DNA from: Seminavis robusta
Taxonomy: Eukaryota > Bacillariophyta > Bacillariophyceae > Naviculales > Naviculaceae
Assembly: GCA_903772945.1 (NCBI GenBank)
Contig: CAICTM010000207.1
Location: 1 to 64,000 of the forward strand
DNA: 64,000 nt
Reading direction: 5' to 3'
Positions 43,259-52,316 of this stretch are shown here, in pieces; positions within the stretch are counted from its first letter, which is position 1, and every line of letters begins with the position of its first letter. The position numbers were made by a program, and so were the translations under genes. Below the pieces are notes generated by a model. It did not search any database. It saw nothing but the letters and a program-made list of their open reading frames with translations, and was not told the origin of the DNA.

Positions 43259-43835
43259 GTCAGGCAGTTTGTGAAAGAATCCATCGAGCGCGTGTTTTAA
43301 TCCAAGAGGTTTGTGTTTTCTTCTTGCCGGTTTGTCACTGGTAAAGACGAACCAGCCACGGTGCGAACCATGACTAAAATGTGAGACACCCTTGTTTCGG
43401 TAATTAGACCGTTGAGAATGCTGACCCGTCAGTTAAGTTTAGTTAAGTAGGCAGAGCAAGTGTGCTAACACGTGACATGCCAGTGGCCCCAACTCTCTTG
43501 GTCCCCCTTTGGGGACTGCATTAGAGCCGAACACCCATCCCTCCTCTCAGGGGTATGGGGAAACTATAGGATATACCACAACAACAGGGGACTGTCATAC
43601 TGGTCAAATACGACAGTTACAGTGCAGTTACGTTACGTGCAGTTACGTTAATTGCAAGTATGTGCTATGTACAATTTACTATTTCAATTAGTGTAGTTAG
43701 TTACGTGCAGTTATGTGCAGTTACGTGCAGTTACTTAGGATTACGTGCCGTTACGTGCAATTACGCACCACTATGCATTTCGAAACCCATTGTAACGAAG
43801 TCCTAAAGTTGCCCCATACCCCAGGCTGAACGTGG
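43020..43835. repeat. Duplicated segment, copy 2, interrupted by a MITE
   Basis: Diverged partner of 37620-38778. The order is RusA-like fragment, then the conserved tail, with the CAP part deleted. A 271-bp MITE splits the tail at CTCTCAG/GCTGAA. Confidence 0.8.
43551..43821. mobile_element. MITE, 271 bp, CAG target duplication
   Basis: Terminal inverted repeats of about 21 bp with two mismatches (GGGTATGGGG ... CCCCATACCC) and CAG on each side (43548-43550, 43822-43824). The paralogous segment near 38758 shows the uninterrupted site CTCTCAGGCTGAA. The inside has many copies of GTTACGTGCA. Three-base duplications and GGG-type ends fit PIF/Harbinger or CACTA relatives. Confidence 0.88.
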
Positions 43836-43920
43836 TTTCCGCTACTGGAACCCTCCGTGGGCATGATGTGCATTGGTTACGTTGCCATTACTTTACGAGA
43901 GGAGGCAGACGATCAGGTTG

Positions 43921-44547
43921 TTACCGCGCTCCAAACCAGCTCGGATCCTCGGCGGGAAGGAACTCATTGAACGCTAGCAGAAGATCCGGGTGTTGGTGGA
44001 GAAGCTTTGGGACTTTTTCCATCAAATAGGATCGCGGGGCCTCCTTACGTTTGAAGCCAACAAGAAGTGCGACAAGGGTCTTGTATTCGATTGGTTGAAG
44101 TTCTTGCTCTGCCTTTTTCAAGAATTGATTCGCATCGGATGGGCTTTTGGTGGTCTTGATCTTGCGTCGTTCGTTGCTTGGTTGTTTGGAATTCAAGTCG
44201 GTTGTGCACTGCAGTCCTTTGGACAAAAATGATTCGATTGCTGCGTAGAGCTGGCAGAGGGAGATATTGGGAGTAAGTCGCCACATGTTAAAGGAATCGC
44301 GCTGCTTGCACAGGGGACAGCTGGCAAGGATGCCGCCCATGGTCCAGCTTCGAATGCAAGTAAGACAGAAACTGTGTCCGCATTGCCCGATGAACGGAGT
44401 CATGGCATGCTTTTGGGTCGTCGCGAATTTCTCCAAGCATATCGGGCAGCTGAAATCCTTCTCTAGCGCATCCAGAAAGTTAGTATCGATTACAGTAGTT
44501 GACTTGCTTGTTGTTGCTGTTGCGGCTGTTGTTGACGAGGAAGCCAT
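43921..44547 (-). CDS. RING-finger protein with PAH/Sin3-like C-terminus (208 aa)
   Basis: The first ATG is at 44547 (MASSSTTAATAT); the longer frame starts at TTG. After a Ser/Thr/Ala-rich leader, residues about 30-90 form a RING finger: CPICLEKF, CGHSFCLTCIRSW, CPLCKQRD. A basic linker (NERRKIKTTKSP) follows. The last 65 residues (NQFLKKAEQELQPIEYKTLV, LMEKVPKLLHQHPDLLLAFN, EFLP) resemble a paired amphipathic helix domain of the Sin3 family, which binds short helices of transcription factors. The likely role is a ubiquitin ligase (or RING adaptor) that recognises helical partners; the PAH reading is by text pattern. It shares a 278-bp divergent promoter with the methyltransferase gene. Confidence 0.8.
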   Translation of the reverse strand: MASSSTTAATATTSKSTTVIDTNFLDALEKDFSCPICLEKFATTQKHAMTPFIGQCGHSFCLTCIRSWTMGGILASCPLCKQRDSFNMWRLTPNISLCQLYAAIESFLSKGLQCTTDLNSKQPSNERRKIKTTKSPSDANQFLKKAEQELQPIEYKTLVALLVGFKRKEAPRSYLMEKVPKLLHQHPDLLLAFNEFLPAEDPSWFGAR

Positions 44548-44825
44548 GGCGATTTGCTCGAAGGAAATGATTGAAAATGAGACTGGGCTGTCACTCGGCT
44601 TTGTTGGGTGAGATGCATATGTGCGTTTGGCCGAAAACAACCGAACTTCAAAACCGATTTGATTTTGTTCATTTTGATTTTGGTTTGGATTTCAAACGTG
44701 GATATTTAGGAAAAGATTAGCCCTAACCCTTTTATTTCCTGGGGAAACATTGGCTGCAAACTGCGAACCACCACCACACAACCACCGCACCATGACAAAC
44801 AACGGGCTTCAGATGGCATGAAAAG
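44548..44825. promoter_or_regulatory. Bidirectional promoter region between RING and methyltransferase genes
   Basis: Only 278 bp separate the two ATGs, which face away from each other, so both promoters must lie here. A CA-rich stretch (ACCACCACACAACCACCGCACC) lies near 44770; no TATA box is obvious. Confidence 0.5.
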
Positions 44826-46496
44826 ATGGCAGAACAGCAGCAACAACAGCAGCAACAACAGCAACAACAACAGCTATGTCCTCCCCAAGATGTGATTGTA
44901 GAAGTAAAGGGAACTCGTTTGAAGCACTTTGAACGAGTCTTGATGAAGCTGTTACCTCATGCAGAACCACGCTACATTCCACTTCCATCATCACCCCAGA
45001 TTTCTTCGCCGTGGCCTCCATGGGACCATCTTCCTCCTGCTGCGCGTGTTCATGGAACCCTTCCTGGTCAACTTTCGAAGCAAGACCGAGCGACTAGGAA
45101 AGAAGACCAGCTGGAATCCATGATGCAGTGCATTTTTGCCTTGATGGAACAACACCGAAAAGAAACAAAAACTGGCAAAGATCCTGCCTATACGATTGTC
45201 GATTTCGGGGGTGGCTCGGGGCATTTGGCCATTCCCCTAGCACTGCTTCTGCCTCGCTGTAAGATTGTTGTGGTTGATCTCAAGCGAAAATCGCTAGACT
45301 TTTTGATTGCAAAAGCGGGGGAGTGCGCCAAGCAAATAAATTCACTTCCAGAACAAAATGGCGTAGTCTCTCACAAGGATGATTCCACTTCAACCGTCAC
45401 TGACATGGAACCGCAACGAATCCTTCCTACGGCCATCTCCAACCTCTACTTCTATTTTGGCGACATTGAATCTTATCCAGGCACCTTTGATATTGGAGTG
45501 GCATTGCATGTTTGTGGCGAGGCCACGGACGTGGTATTGCGCAAATGCGCCTCGCACAAGGCTCACATGGTGGTAGCACCCTGCTGTGTGGGAAAAACAG
45601 CCTCCCAAACCAAGGATCCCTACGTCTTTCACGCCACGGGTCAAAACGACCGTACCATTCAGTATCCACAATCAAAACTCTTTCAAAACTGTTTGCCCTG
45701 CCAGACAGACTGGGATGCCTTGGCTAAAGCGGCCGACTACAATCAGATACTGGATCTCAAGGATCGACGCAATGCTGCTCGAAGGACTGCCAAGGGGTTG
45801 TTGGAATTGGATCGACAGCTCTTTCTCAATGAGAGTTATCCGCACTGCCAGACAGCGCTGACCCGCATGCATCCCCTAACAGCCTCTCCTAAACACGACA
45901 TTTTGATTGGCTACTTTCACGAAAGCACAAGCAACAACAACAGCAACCATTGGTGGTCCGATTGTAGGACTTCAGAGACAAGCCAAAACAACGAAGAATG
46001 GCAAGAAGACAGAGTTATCAAATGGACCAAAGCGCATCTGCTGAACCCAGGTGCAGCCTCGGCTGACATACCGGCGACTGAAGCTGGAACGGAGGTGGCA
46101 TCGCAAACAGGTCCGAAACATGAGGACAAAAAGACCGGTAGTAATAGCGAGGGTAAAGATAACGGGGTTCACTGGACGTGGCACGAAGAAGAAGAAATCA
46201 GAATACAGTTGCAACAAATCTTCCCAGTGTCGACAACCGGTAATTCGTCCGATTCAAGTCTTGCACCTTCCTCACAGCATGAGATAAGTAAAATCTCGAA
46301 TACGGGCACCTCACATGGCACCTATGTTTTCCCAACAAGGCTGGGGAAACGAAAACGCAAGCTGATTCATTATGTGGCGGAAGAAATGGGTTTGGCTCAC
46401 TGGTGCGTGGGCAAGAAGCAAAAGGAGAAAACAGTGGCGGTTCGCAGGCGGCACGTCATTACCGGTACAACAGGGTCTACAGCTATCGTATCCTAG
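44826..46496 (+). CDS. GSTCD-like SAM methyltransferase (Methyltransf_32) with C-terminal R3H-like domain (556 aa)
   Basis: ATG at 44826, then a run of Gln (residues 4-16, mostly CAG/CAA). Residues about 120-150 hold the SAM-binding motif (YTIVDFGGGSGHLAIPLA) and an acidic motif II (VVVDLKRKSLDF). Later come ALHVCGEATDVVLRK, VAPCCVGK and RMHPLTASPKHDILIG, the signature order of the Methyltransf_32 family that includes GSTCD and METTL25 proteins. No GST-C domain is present. The last 60 residues (RKRKLIHYVAEEMGLAHWCV) look like an R3H single-stranded nucleic-acid-binding domain, pointing to an RNA substrate. A polar, low-complexity linker of about 110 residues lies between. Convergent with the NOS gene, 212 bp apart. 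Confidence 0.82.
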   Translation: MAEQQQQQQQQQQQQQLCPPQDVIVEVKGTRLKHFERVLMKLLPHAEPRYIPLPSSPQISSPWPPWDHLPPAARVHGTLPGQLSKQDRATRKEDQLESMMQCIFALMEQHRKETKTGKDPAYTIVDFGGGSGHLAIPLALLLPRCKIVVVDLKRKSLDFLIAKAGECAKQINSLPEQNGVVSHKDDSTSTVTDMEPQRILPTAISNLYFYFGDIESYPGTFDIGVALHVCGEATDVVLRKCASHKAHMVVAPCCVGKTASQTKDPYVFHATGQNDRTIQYPQSKLFQNCLPCQTDWDALAKAADYNQILDLKDRRNAARRTAKGLLELDRQLFLNESYPHCQTALTRMHPLTASPKHDILIGYFHESTSNNNSNHWWSDCRTSETSQNNEEWQEDRVIKWTKAHLLNPGAASADIPATEAGTEVASQTGPKHEDKKTGSNSEGKDNGVHWTWHEEEEIRIQLQQIFPVSTTGNSSDSSLAPSSQHEISKISNTGTSHGTYVFPTRLGKRKRKLIHYVAEEMGLAHWCVGKKQKEKTVAVRRRHVITGTTGSTAIVS

Positions 46497-46708
46497 CTTC
46501 TAAAGTACAGCTACACATAAAAGCAGCAAGTAAATGCACGGTCACATGGCTAGCAGATATAGATAGATGTTCATATGAGACAACAACAAAAGCAAAAACA
46601 TCAAGGAACATGGCGCGTCAATGGTAGCTTGTTTGCTTGTGTACACAACCCACGTGTCCAAGCGATCCTTGAGGAATGATTCTTGTAAGGGAGGATGACG
46701 GTTCCACA

Positions 46709-49700
46709 TCAATCGTCTTCTCCTCCTGCCAGTCTGGAAAGCCAGAGCTTGGCCTTCATTCTTTTCTTCTCCTCGATTGACTTCTTTGCGTCTTCAAAGT
46801 GAGAGACAATTCCCCAGACATCCGTTTGCCAACGACCCTCCAGCTGCATCTGCTTCAAGTACTGAACAGCTGCTACCCGAGACATCACTCCGTGCACACG
46901 CAACACTCCTATGCAAGCTTCGAAACACGCATCAGCCATGCGGGCATCCCCACAGACGTAGTAGTGCGAGTCTGGGTGCTTCAGGATGTCGCACGCTCGC
47001 TTTCCCATGTCAGCAATTTTGTGCTGCACGTATTTCTTTGGCACTTCCTTAGACCGCGATAGCGCCAGGTGTAGCTCAATGATTTTGTCCTTGTCTAACG
47101 ACTCGATCAAGTCTTTGTAGATAAAGTCTGTTTCTGTTCGGCAGCCAAAGAAGAGGTGGATCGGGCCTACGTCCTTTTTCGATTTCTTGTGCGCAGCCGC
47201 TTTGTCCTCCAGAAAGCCCATAAGAGGTGACAGACCTGTGCCAGTGCCGACCATCAAAATGGGGGCCTTGCCATCTTCTGGCAAACGGAATGACGAGGTA
47301 GAGACGCTGATCTTGGCGCGATCCTTTCCAGCTTGCAGCCCAGCCAGATAGTGGGAGCACACACCTTCGATCGGGACCCCCTTGCTGGTTGTTGTTTTCA
47401 GAACTCCGACAGTGACGGTGACCTCGGAAGGTTTTCCAGTGTTGCTTGAGGAAGAGATTGAATAGTATCTCGGTTGCAGCCGCGGCAAGATCACCAACAC
47501 TTCAGCAAGAGGCATCATAACATTCGAATTGGCAAGACCCAAGCTGTCTTTTCCAAAATCCAGCAAGAAAAGCTCTTTGAAATCTTCCAAGAATGCAACG
47601 ATCGATGGATAATTTGCAATGAAGGCATCGACTGCATCGGTTGTCTTGTCGGCGTCCTGCTCCAATATAGTTGCCGTCGTTGAGTAGAATTTGTGAACAA
47701 TTTCTGTGACTGTAAATTCTTCGAGAATTTCCGGCTCGAGCGTCGCTGAAAACTCATCCAGCTGCTTCTGGAAAAGTGCCAGCAAATCCACAACATTCCT
47801 TGCACTTAAACTCAGATCGACTTTCTGCTTAAGAAGATCGCGCAAGCAGATTGGGGTGGGGAAGAACACATCAGACGGGTCTTTGTCGTCGTTCTCGATC
47901 AAGTACAGCTCGAACATTTGCTCCGATTGCCACTTCACTGCCTCCTCGACAGAGTCGTTCGTATTGGATTTGAACCAATTCGATTTGTGGGGATAATTTT
48001 CCTGAGAGCGAGCTGCTGTGCTCAGCTCAAATTCGAAGCACTTCAGAAATCTCTCCACCATGGATTGTCGGTTTACTGGATAAACACAGAGATGATCCCC
48101 TGTTTCATATTTTGATGTTGGGGGTAGCTGGAAAGTAATCTTTCGGATGGATTTACTTCCTTCCTCGTGGTTTGGCACCAGCTCTTCGTTCAGGATGCAC
48201 ATACAGCCACCCGCGTCGTCCGGGTACTTGGATTCTGGAGCCGTTTGCCCAGTCCACTCCAACACATTCTCCGGCGGCTTTCCAGACATAATGCGTTTCG
48301 CAGCTGCAATTTCTTCCTCGACATGCGGTGGCATAATCATCCGCTTGACCAGCGAAATCCACTCAACTATGTCGCCGTCGCCTCCGGCCGCATCATCGAT
48401 CTTGTTCACTGGAATCATTTTTGTGCCCCCGTTCGTCGAAATCTTCCTGTCCAGTTGCGAGCCAGCTTTGCAAAAATCAGGATACAACGTGGAACCAAAA
48501 GCCAGAACTGCGTACTTCACGTCGCCAAACATGCCGGGGGGTATCTGCTTTGCGAAGAAGTCTTCCGCGTTGCTAGGGGGTTGTCCCTTTCCAAAAGTCG
48601 AACAGAGGAAGACGACATGGGTAAAGCTTCGCTTTTTTACACTCCCCAAGTCCTTCGCCAGGTCATTCAGGGCAATAACAGTTGGCTTCAGAAGCTGAAG
48701 TTCTCGCTTCAGTCGGCGAGCTGCTGCTTCCGCGTTCCCAGTTTCTGATCCGTAGGAAATCAAGACCTTTAGCCGTGCTGTTTCCTCCTTCATCAGAAAA
48801 CTCTCCACTGACATGTCGTCGGTGGTGGCCGTTCCGTCTGTAATGGATTTACTTTCTGACGCCGCAAGACCACCGTAGAAGGCGACTCCTTCCATGCAGT
48901 ATTCATACTGCGGGAACAGCAGAAAATCTCTCATTTCCAAATGCCAGGTTGGGTTGGTTGGACCGACCAAGCCTCCGATCCAACTCCATTGGCCGGGGCA
49001 CTCTCTGCCGAAATCTTCACGTTCCCTACGAACGTGTGTGCAGAAACTCTTACCGACGGTGTTGGGGTCAACGATAGTGAACCCGTTCTTTTGGAAGGAA
49101 TGCAAAACAGCAACTTCCCACTCATAATAGGCCATTTGTTCCCAGAATGGATTGACTTTCGGGTCAATGCCCATGATCTTTGCCATCGGAGCGCCGGCAC
49201 TGTATCGTTCCATTAGATTGCGAACGATTTCAGTAGAGACAAACCATCCGTTAAATGGAATGTTGGCGTAAACAACCCCACCCAAGTTCATTTTGAAGTT
49301 CGTGATGGCAGGCACAGTCGTCCATTTGTATCCAAGCTCGAGAACTTCTGGCCTTGTCGGGTGCTCAATGTTGACTTCGAAGATGAATTCCTTTGGAACC
49401 TCATAGATATAAGGAATCTTTCGACCCGGTTTCTTAAGAACCAACGGTAGGACGTCAAAGGGTGTGGTCGTTTCCGGCGGATCCCAAAGCTCGTTCGCCA
49501 AAAGATATTCGGTTAACTCCAGGTTGGCGGGATCTCCCACAAGACTTCCGTCCAGGTTTTTGTAGCATGCGTATCGGACAATCTGAGATGACCAGAAACG
49601 TGTACCCAGCGTTTCATTGGGGCCCTGTGGTTTGAACACGGTCATCACACTTTGGATATTGGTCCCTGCCGTGGCAATTCTCAAGTGCTCGTTCAACTCC

Positions 49701-51196
49701 TCGAAGATTTTCATGGGTTCGGTTACTTTACGACAATCTCTGACTTGCAGAGTATTCCAGCTGATGCGTCCAATGCACTTGGCCGAGTTTCGCCATGCCA
49801 ACCTTGCGCCCAACTCAATCTCCTGGGCTGTCTGAGTGTATGTACCCGAAGCCGCAATTTCCTGTTCCACCTTGAGCATTCGCCGTCTCAGTTGTGCACC
49901 AGTCCAATTCAGCTCGACCTGGATCTTTTCGTAAAAATCTAGGGCTTTGGCAACCTTCTTCTCCTCGAGCAGCATGGGATAGTACACAATCGACATGACT
50001 TCGGTGTAAAGCACTGCATACGCTTGTGTGAGTTGCTTGGCTGTGACGGGATAAGGGTCGTCCTTGGTCAGTTGTTCCTCCGCCTCCAAACTGCCTTTCA
50101 AGCATTCCAACAAGTGTGCCCCGACAATGGCATAGGTAAATGTGGGGATTCTCCTTTGTCGGTGCACTTCTGCAAGCATATCCAGCGCCTTTCGAAAGTT
50201 GCCGGTGGTACCTAGTTCTCGAATGGACTTGACAAGCAGGTCCAAGGTTGCCATAAAGTGGATCGCGAGCGAGTCCATGTCGGTTTTGGAGAAAAAGTCC
50301 AGCATTTGTGGATTTTGTGCCAATAGCGTCCTGTAGAATTGCTCCCCAAATCCAAGACGTGTCGGCTGGTCCAGTCGGGCCCAGAATCGCGTGACGCCTT
50401 TTTGGAAGATATCCTTTTCCATTTGGCTGCGAAGACCGACATATCCGTCAATGGCTTTCATGGCGGTGATGCGAATGGCCTTGGCATAGGCACTATCCCG
50501 CCCGTTTTCTAAATCTTCGGCATCATCATCTTGGCCATAAGGGACATGAGTCTTCATACACCATAAGAATGCCTCACAAAAGAAGATCCAATAATGTGGC
50601 TCAACCCCACACCTAGCAAAAAGGCGGGTATAATCCTCCACACTTTCACATTCTAGTGTCATTTCTCCCTCCTTTCTTATAAGGGTAACATCATCCTGAA
50701 TGGGTCTGTATGCCTCCCTGGACACTCGCTGTTCTTTTGGACAGAAACTTCGGAACACTCCATCCAGAAACCCAATCAGAAGTTCCTCTAGATCCTGCAA
50801 CCGTGGTCCCATGCAGAGTGCCAATAGATCTTCATTCCTCTCGACTTTGCCAATGGCTCTCCACATTTTCTTTGGCTTTTTGCTGTAGGTATCAGGATGC
50901 ACCATATGCCTCCATTTCAACGATAAAGCCTCGGAAAACATGGTGGTAAAAGCCAAAACTTTGTTCCAACCCTGCATGACCAGGACAATCTCACTAGGGC
51001 TCATGGGAGCCGTTCCATATTCGATAGCCAACACAGCGCGGGCATCATCTACCATGGTCGAGTAGTCATCGTCATCTTCTGCCATGAGTTCAATCTTGCT
51101 TTTGCTAGCTCGCCGTTCCGGCTTGCTGCTGCCGTTCGACTTGGTCCTGCGTGCATTGCCCTTCTTTCCATTGTTTGGCGGGGCCTGTTCTGCCAT
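46709..51196 (-). CDS. NOS: Nitric oxide synthase with two N-terminal globin-like modules (1495 aa)
   Basis: Intronless, ATG at 51196. Residues 10-35 are basic. Residues about 60-225 look like a degenerate globin (ends RCGVEPHYWIFFCEAFLWCM, no proximal His). Residues about 255-375 are a fuller globin with a likely proximal His345 (LAEVHRQRRIPTF) and distal-side His313. The oxygenase domain (about 450-765) has the heme-thiolate Cys474 (AWRNSAKCIGRISW) and the arginine-binding Glu656 (GWFVSTEIVRN). The linker 765-808 is short and acidic, with no basic amphipathic calmodulin helix. The reductase has FMN (VLISYGSETGN, LCSTFGKGQ), FAD (PRYYSISSS) and NADPH motifs (ILMVGTGTGLSPLMGF, YYVCGDARMADAC). 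It would turn L-arginine into NO and citrulline; the globin could oxidise NO to nitrate, as proposed for the cyanobacterial globin-NOS. Confidence 0.95.
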   Translation of the reverse strand: MAEQAPPNNGKKGNARRTKSNGSSKPERRASKSKIELMAEDDDDYSTMVDDARAVLAIEYGTAPMSPSEIVLVMQGWNKVLAFTTMFSEALSLKWRHMVHPDTYSKKPKKMWRAIGKVERNEDLLALCMGPRLQDLEELLIGFLDGVFRSFCPKEQRVSREAYRPIQDDVTLIRKEGEMTLECESVEDYTRLFARCGVEPHYWIFFCEAFLWCMKTHVPYGQDDDAEDLENGRDSAYAKAIRITAMKAIDGYVGLRSQMEKDIFQKGVTRFWARLDQPTRLGFGEQFYRTLLAQNPQMLDFFSKTDMDSLAIHFMATLDLLVKSIRELGTTGNFRKALDMLAEVHRQRRIPTFTYAIVGAHLLECLKGSLEAEEQLTKDDPYPVTAKQLTQAYAVLYTEVMSIVYYPMLLEEKKVAKALDFYEKIQVELNWTGAQLRRRMLKVEQEIAASGTYTQTAQEIELGARLAWRNSAKCIGRISWNTLQVRDCRKVTEPMKIFEELNEHLRIATAGTNIQSVMTVFKPQGPNETLGTRFWSSQIVRYACYKNLDGSLVGDPANLELTEYLLANELWDPPETTTPFDVLPLVLKKPGRKIPYIYEVPKEFIFEVNIEHPTRPEVLELGYKWTTVPAITNFKMNLGGVVYANIPFNGWFVSTEIVRNLMERYSAGAPMAKIMGIDPKVNPFWEQMAYYEWEVAVLHSFQKNGFTIVDPNTVGKSFCTHVRREREDFGRECPGQWSWIGGLVGPTNPTWHLEMRDFLLFPQYEYCMEGVAFYGGLAASESKSITDGTATTDDMSVESFLMKEETARLKVLISYGSETGNAEAAARRLKRELQLLKPTVIALNDLAKDLGSVKKRSFTHVVFLCSTFGKGQPPSNAEDFFAKQIPPGMFGDVKYAVLAFGSTLYPDFCKAGSQLDRKISTNGGTKMIPVNKIDDAAGGDGDIVEWISLVKRMIMPPHVEEEIAAAKRIMSGKPPENVLEWTGQTAPESKYPDDAGGCMCILNEELVPNHEEGSKSIRKITFQLPPTSKYETGDHLCVYPVNRQSMVERFLKCFEFELSTAARSQENYPHKSNWFKSNTNDSVEEAVKWQSEQMFELYLIENDDKDPSDVFFPTPICLRDLLKQKVDLSLSARNVVDLLALFQKQLDEFSATLEPEILEEFTVTEIVHKFYSTTATILEQDADKTTDAVDAFIANYPSIVAFLEDFKELFLLDFGKDSLGLANSNVMMPLAEVLVILPRLQPRYYSISSSSNTGKPSEVTVTVGVLKTTTSKGVPIEGVCSHYLAGLQAGKDRAKISVSTSSFRLPEDGKAPILMVGTGTGLSPLMGFLEDKAAAHKKSKKDVGPIHLFFGCRTETDFIYKDLIESLDKDKIIELHLALSRSKEVPKKYVQHKIADMGKRACDILKHPDSHYYVCGDARMADACFEACIGVLRVHGVMSRVAAVQYLKQMQLEGRWQTDVWGIVSHFEDAKKSIEEKKRMKAKLWLSRLAGGEDD

Positions 51197-52316
51197 CTTG
51201 CTGACTGATTTCTAATGGATCCCTTTGCTAGCTTGTTGTTAAGTTGGGGTATCAATTCAATTCAGAATCGAATCGAACGGTGGGGCACTGTACCGCCGCT
51301 GACACCACTTCGCAATGTGGCAAATGCTACCGTCCCTGAAAGAGTGTATTGGAATGGATACCCTCCAAAAAGGTACAGTACAAGGCTGTCGCAAACTGGA
51401 GATGCAATAACCTCCCAGGAGCCAATATACCAAAGCTCTCTGAGTCCTCAGTCTCTCGAAAACTGATGCTTGACTTCTGATAACAAAGTGATGAGTGAGT
51501 CGAGTCGAGTCGAGTCAATGGCCAACCTCTGCTTTGATGATGCGTGTGTCTATGGAAAAACGTATGCATACCGTACGATATGGCTGAAAAATTATTAGTG
51601 GTGGGTTTACGGGAGTGGTACCGAACCTATTAGGCCTGCTGCCGGCAGTCGCCAACAGCTTTGATGTCCCCCCGACGCCAAAAATGACCACCAAAAGAAC
51701 GCTTCCAAACAGCTCTGCGTTCTTAACTACCGTATGATCGAATTCGGAACATGGCTTGACCTCGGTGGTGCTGAGCACTGAACAAATAAATTCGGAACAT
51801 GGCTTGACTACCGGTATGCACAGCAAAGTCTAATTTGGGAGACCGGTACACTGGACGGTCATGGCTACGCCCTGTTCCGGTATGGTACCTGATGGTAGTC
51901 ATTGCACAATAGCTTGATAGCTTGAGCTTTGGGGCCAAACATGCCATCCACTGGGGTTGCATCAAGATGCATTGGCAAACAATTGCTAAGCCCTCCGAGG
52001 AAGCCGTTGTGTTGCTTCGTTGGCTTCGTTGGCTGGCAGCTCATAAAAAGCTAATTGAACTGTGTGCGCTGCCGCCTCTAGCTAGCTAGATCAACTGGCA
52101 TTGACAAGATGAGCCTCCTTCGCGTACGCCAGACACCGTGCACCTTTTAAACGTTCACAGTGTTGCTCGTCGCCGTACCGGTATGTATGGAGAAAGAAAA
52201 GCGTTTTGAGCAACGTTGAACTGCCGCTACTTGCTAGCACCAACTCCCGAACACAACCTGGCCTGCTCCGACGATGCACACGTTGTCGTGTCCTCAAGTG
52301 AGTTTCAAAGTCTTGG
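51197..52316. other. Intergenic region, 1.1 kb
   Basis: Promoter side of both the NOS gene and the FG-GAP-like gene, which diverge from here. A short direct repeat (AATTCGGAACATGGCTTGAC) occurs at about 51740 and 51790. No further gene or RNA is recognised. Confidence 0.5.
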
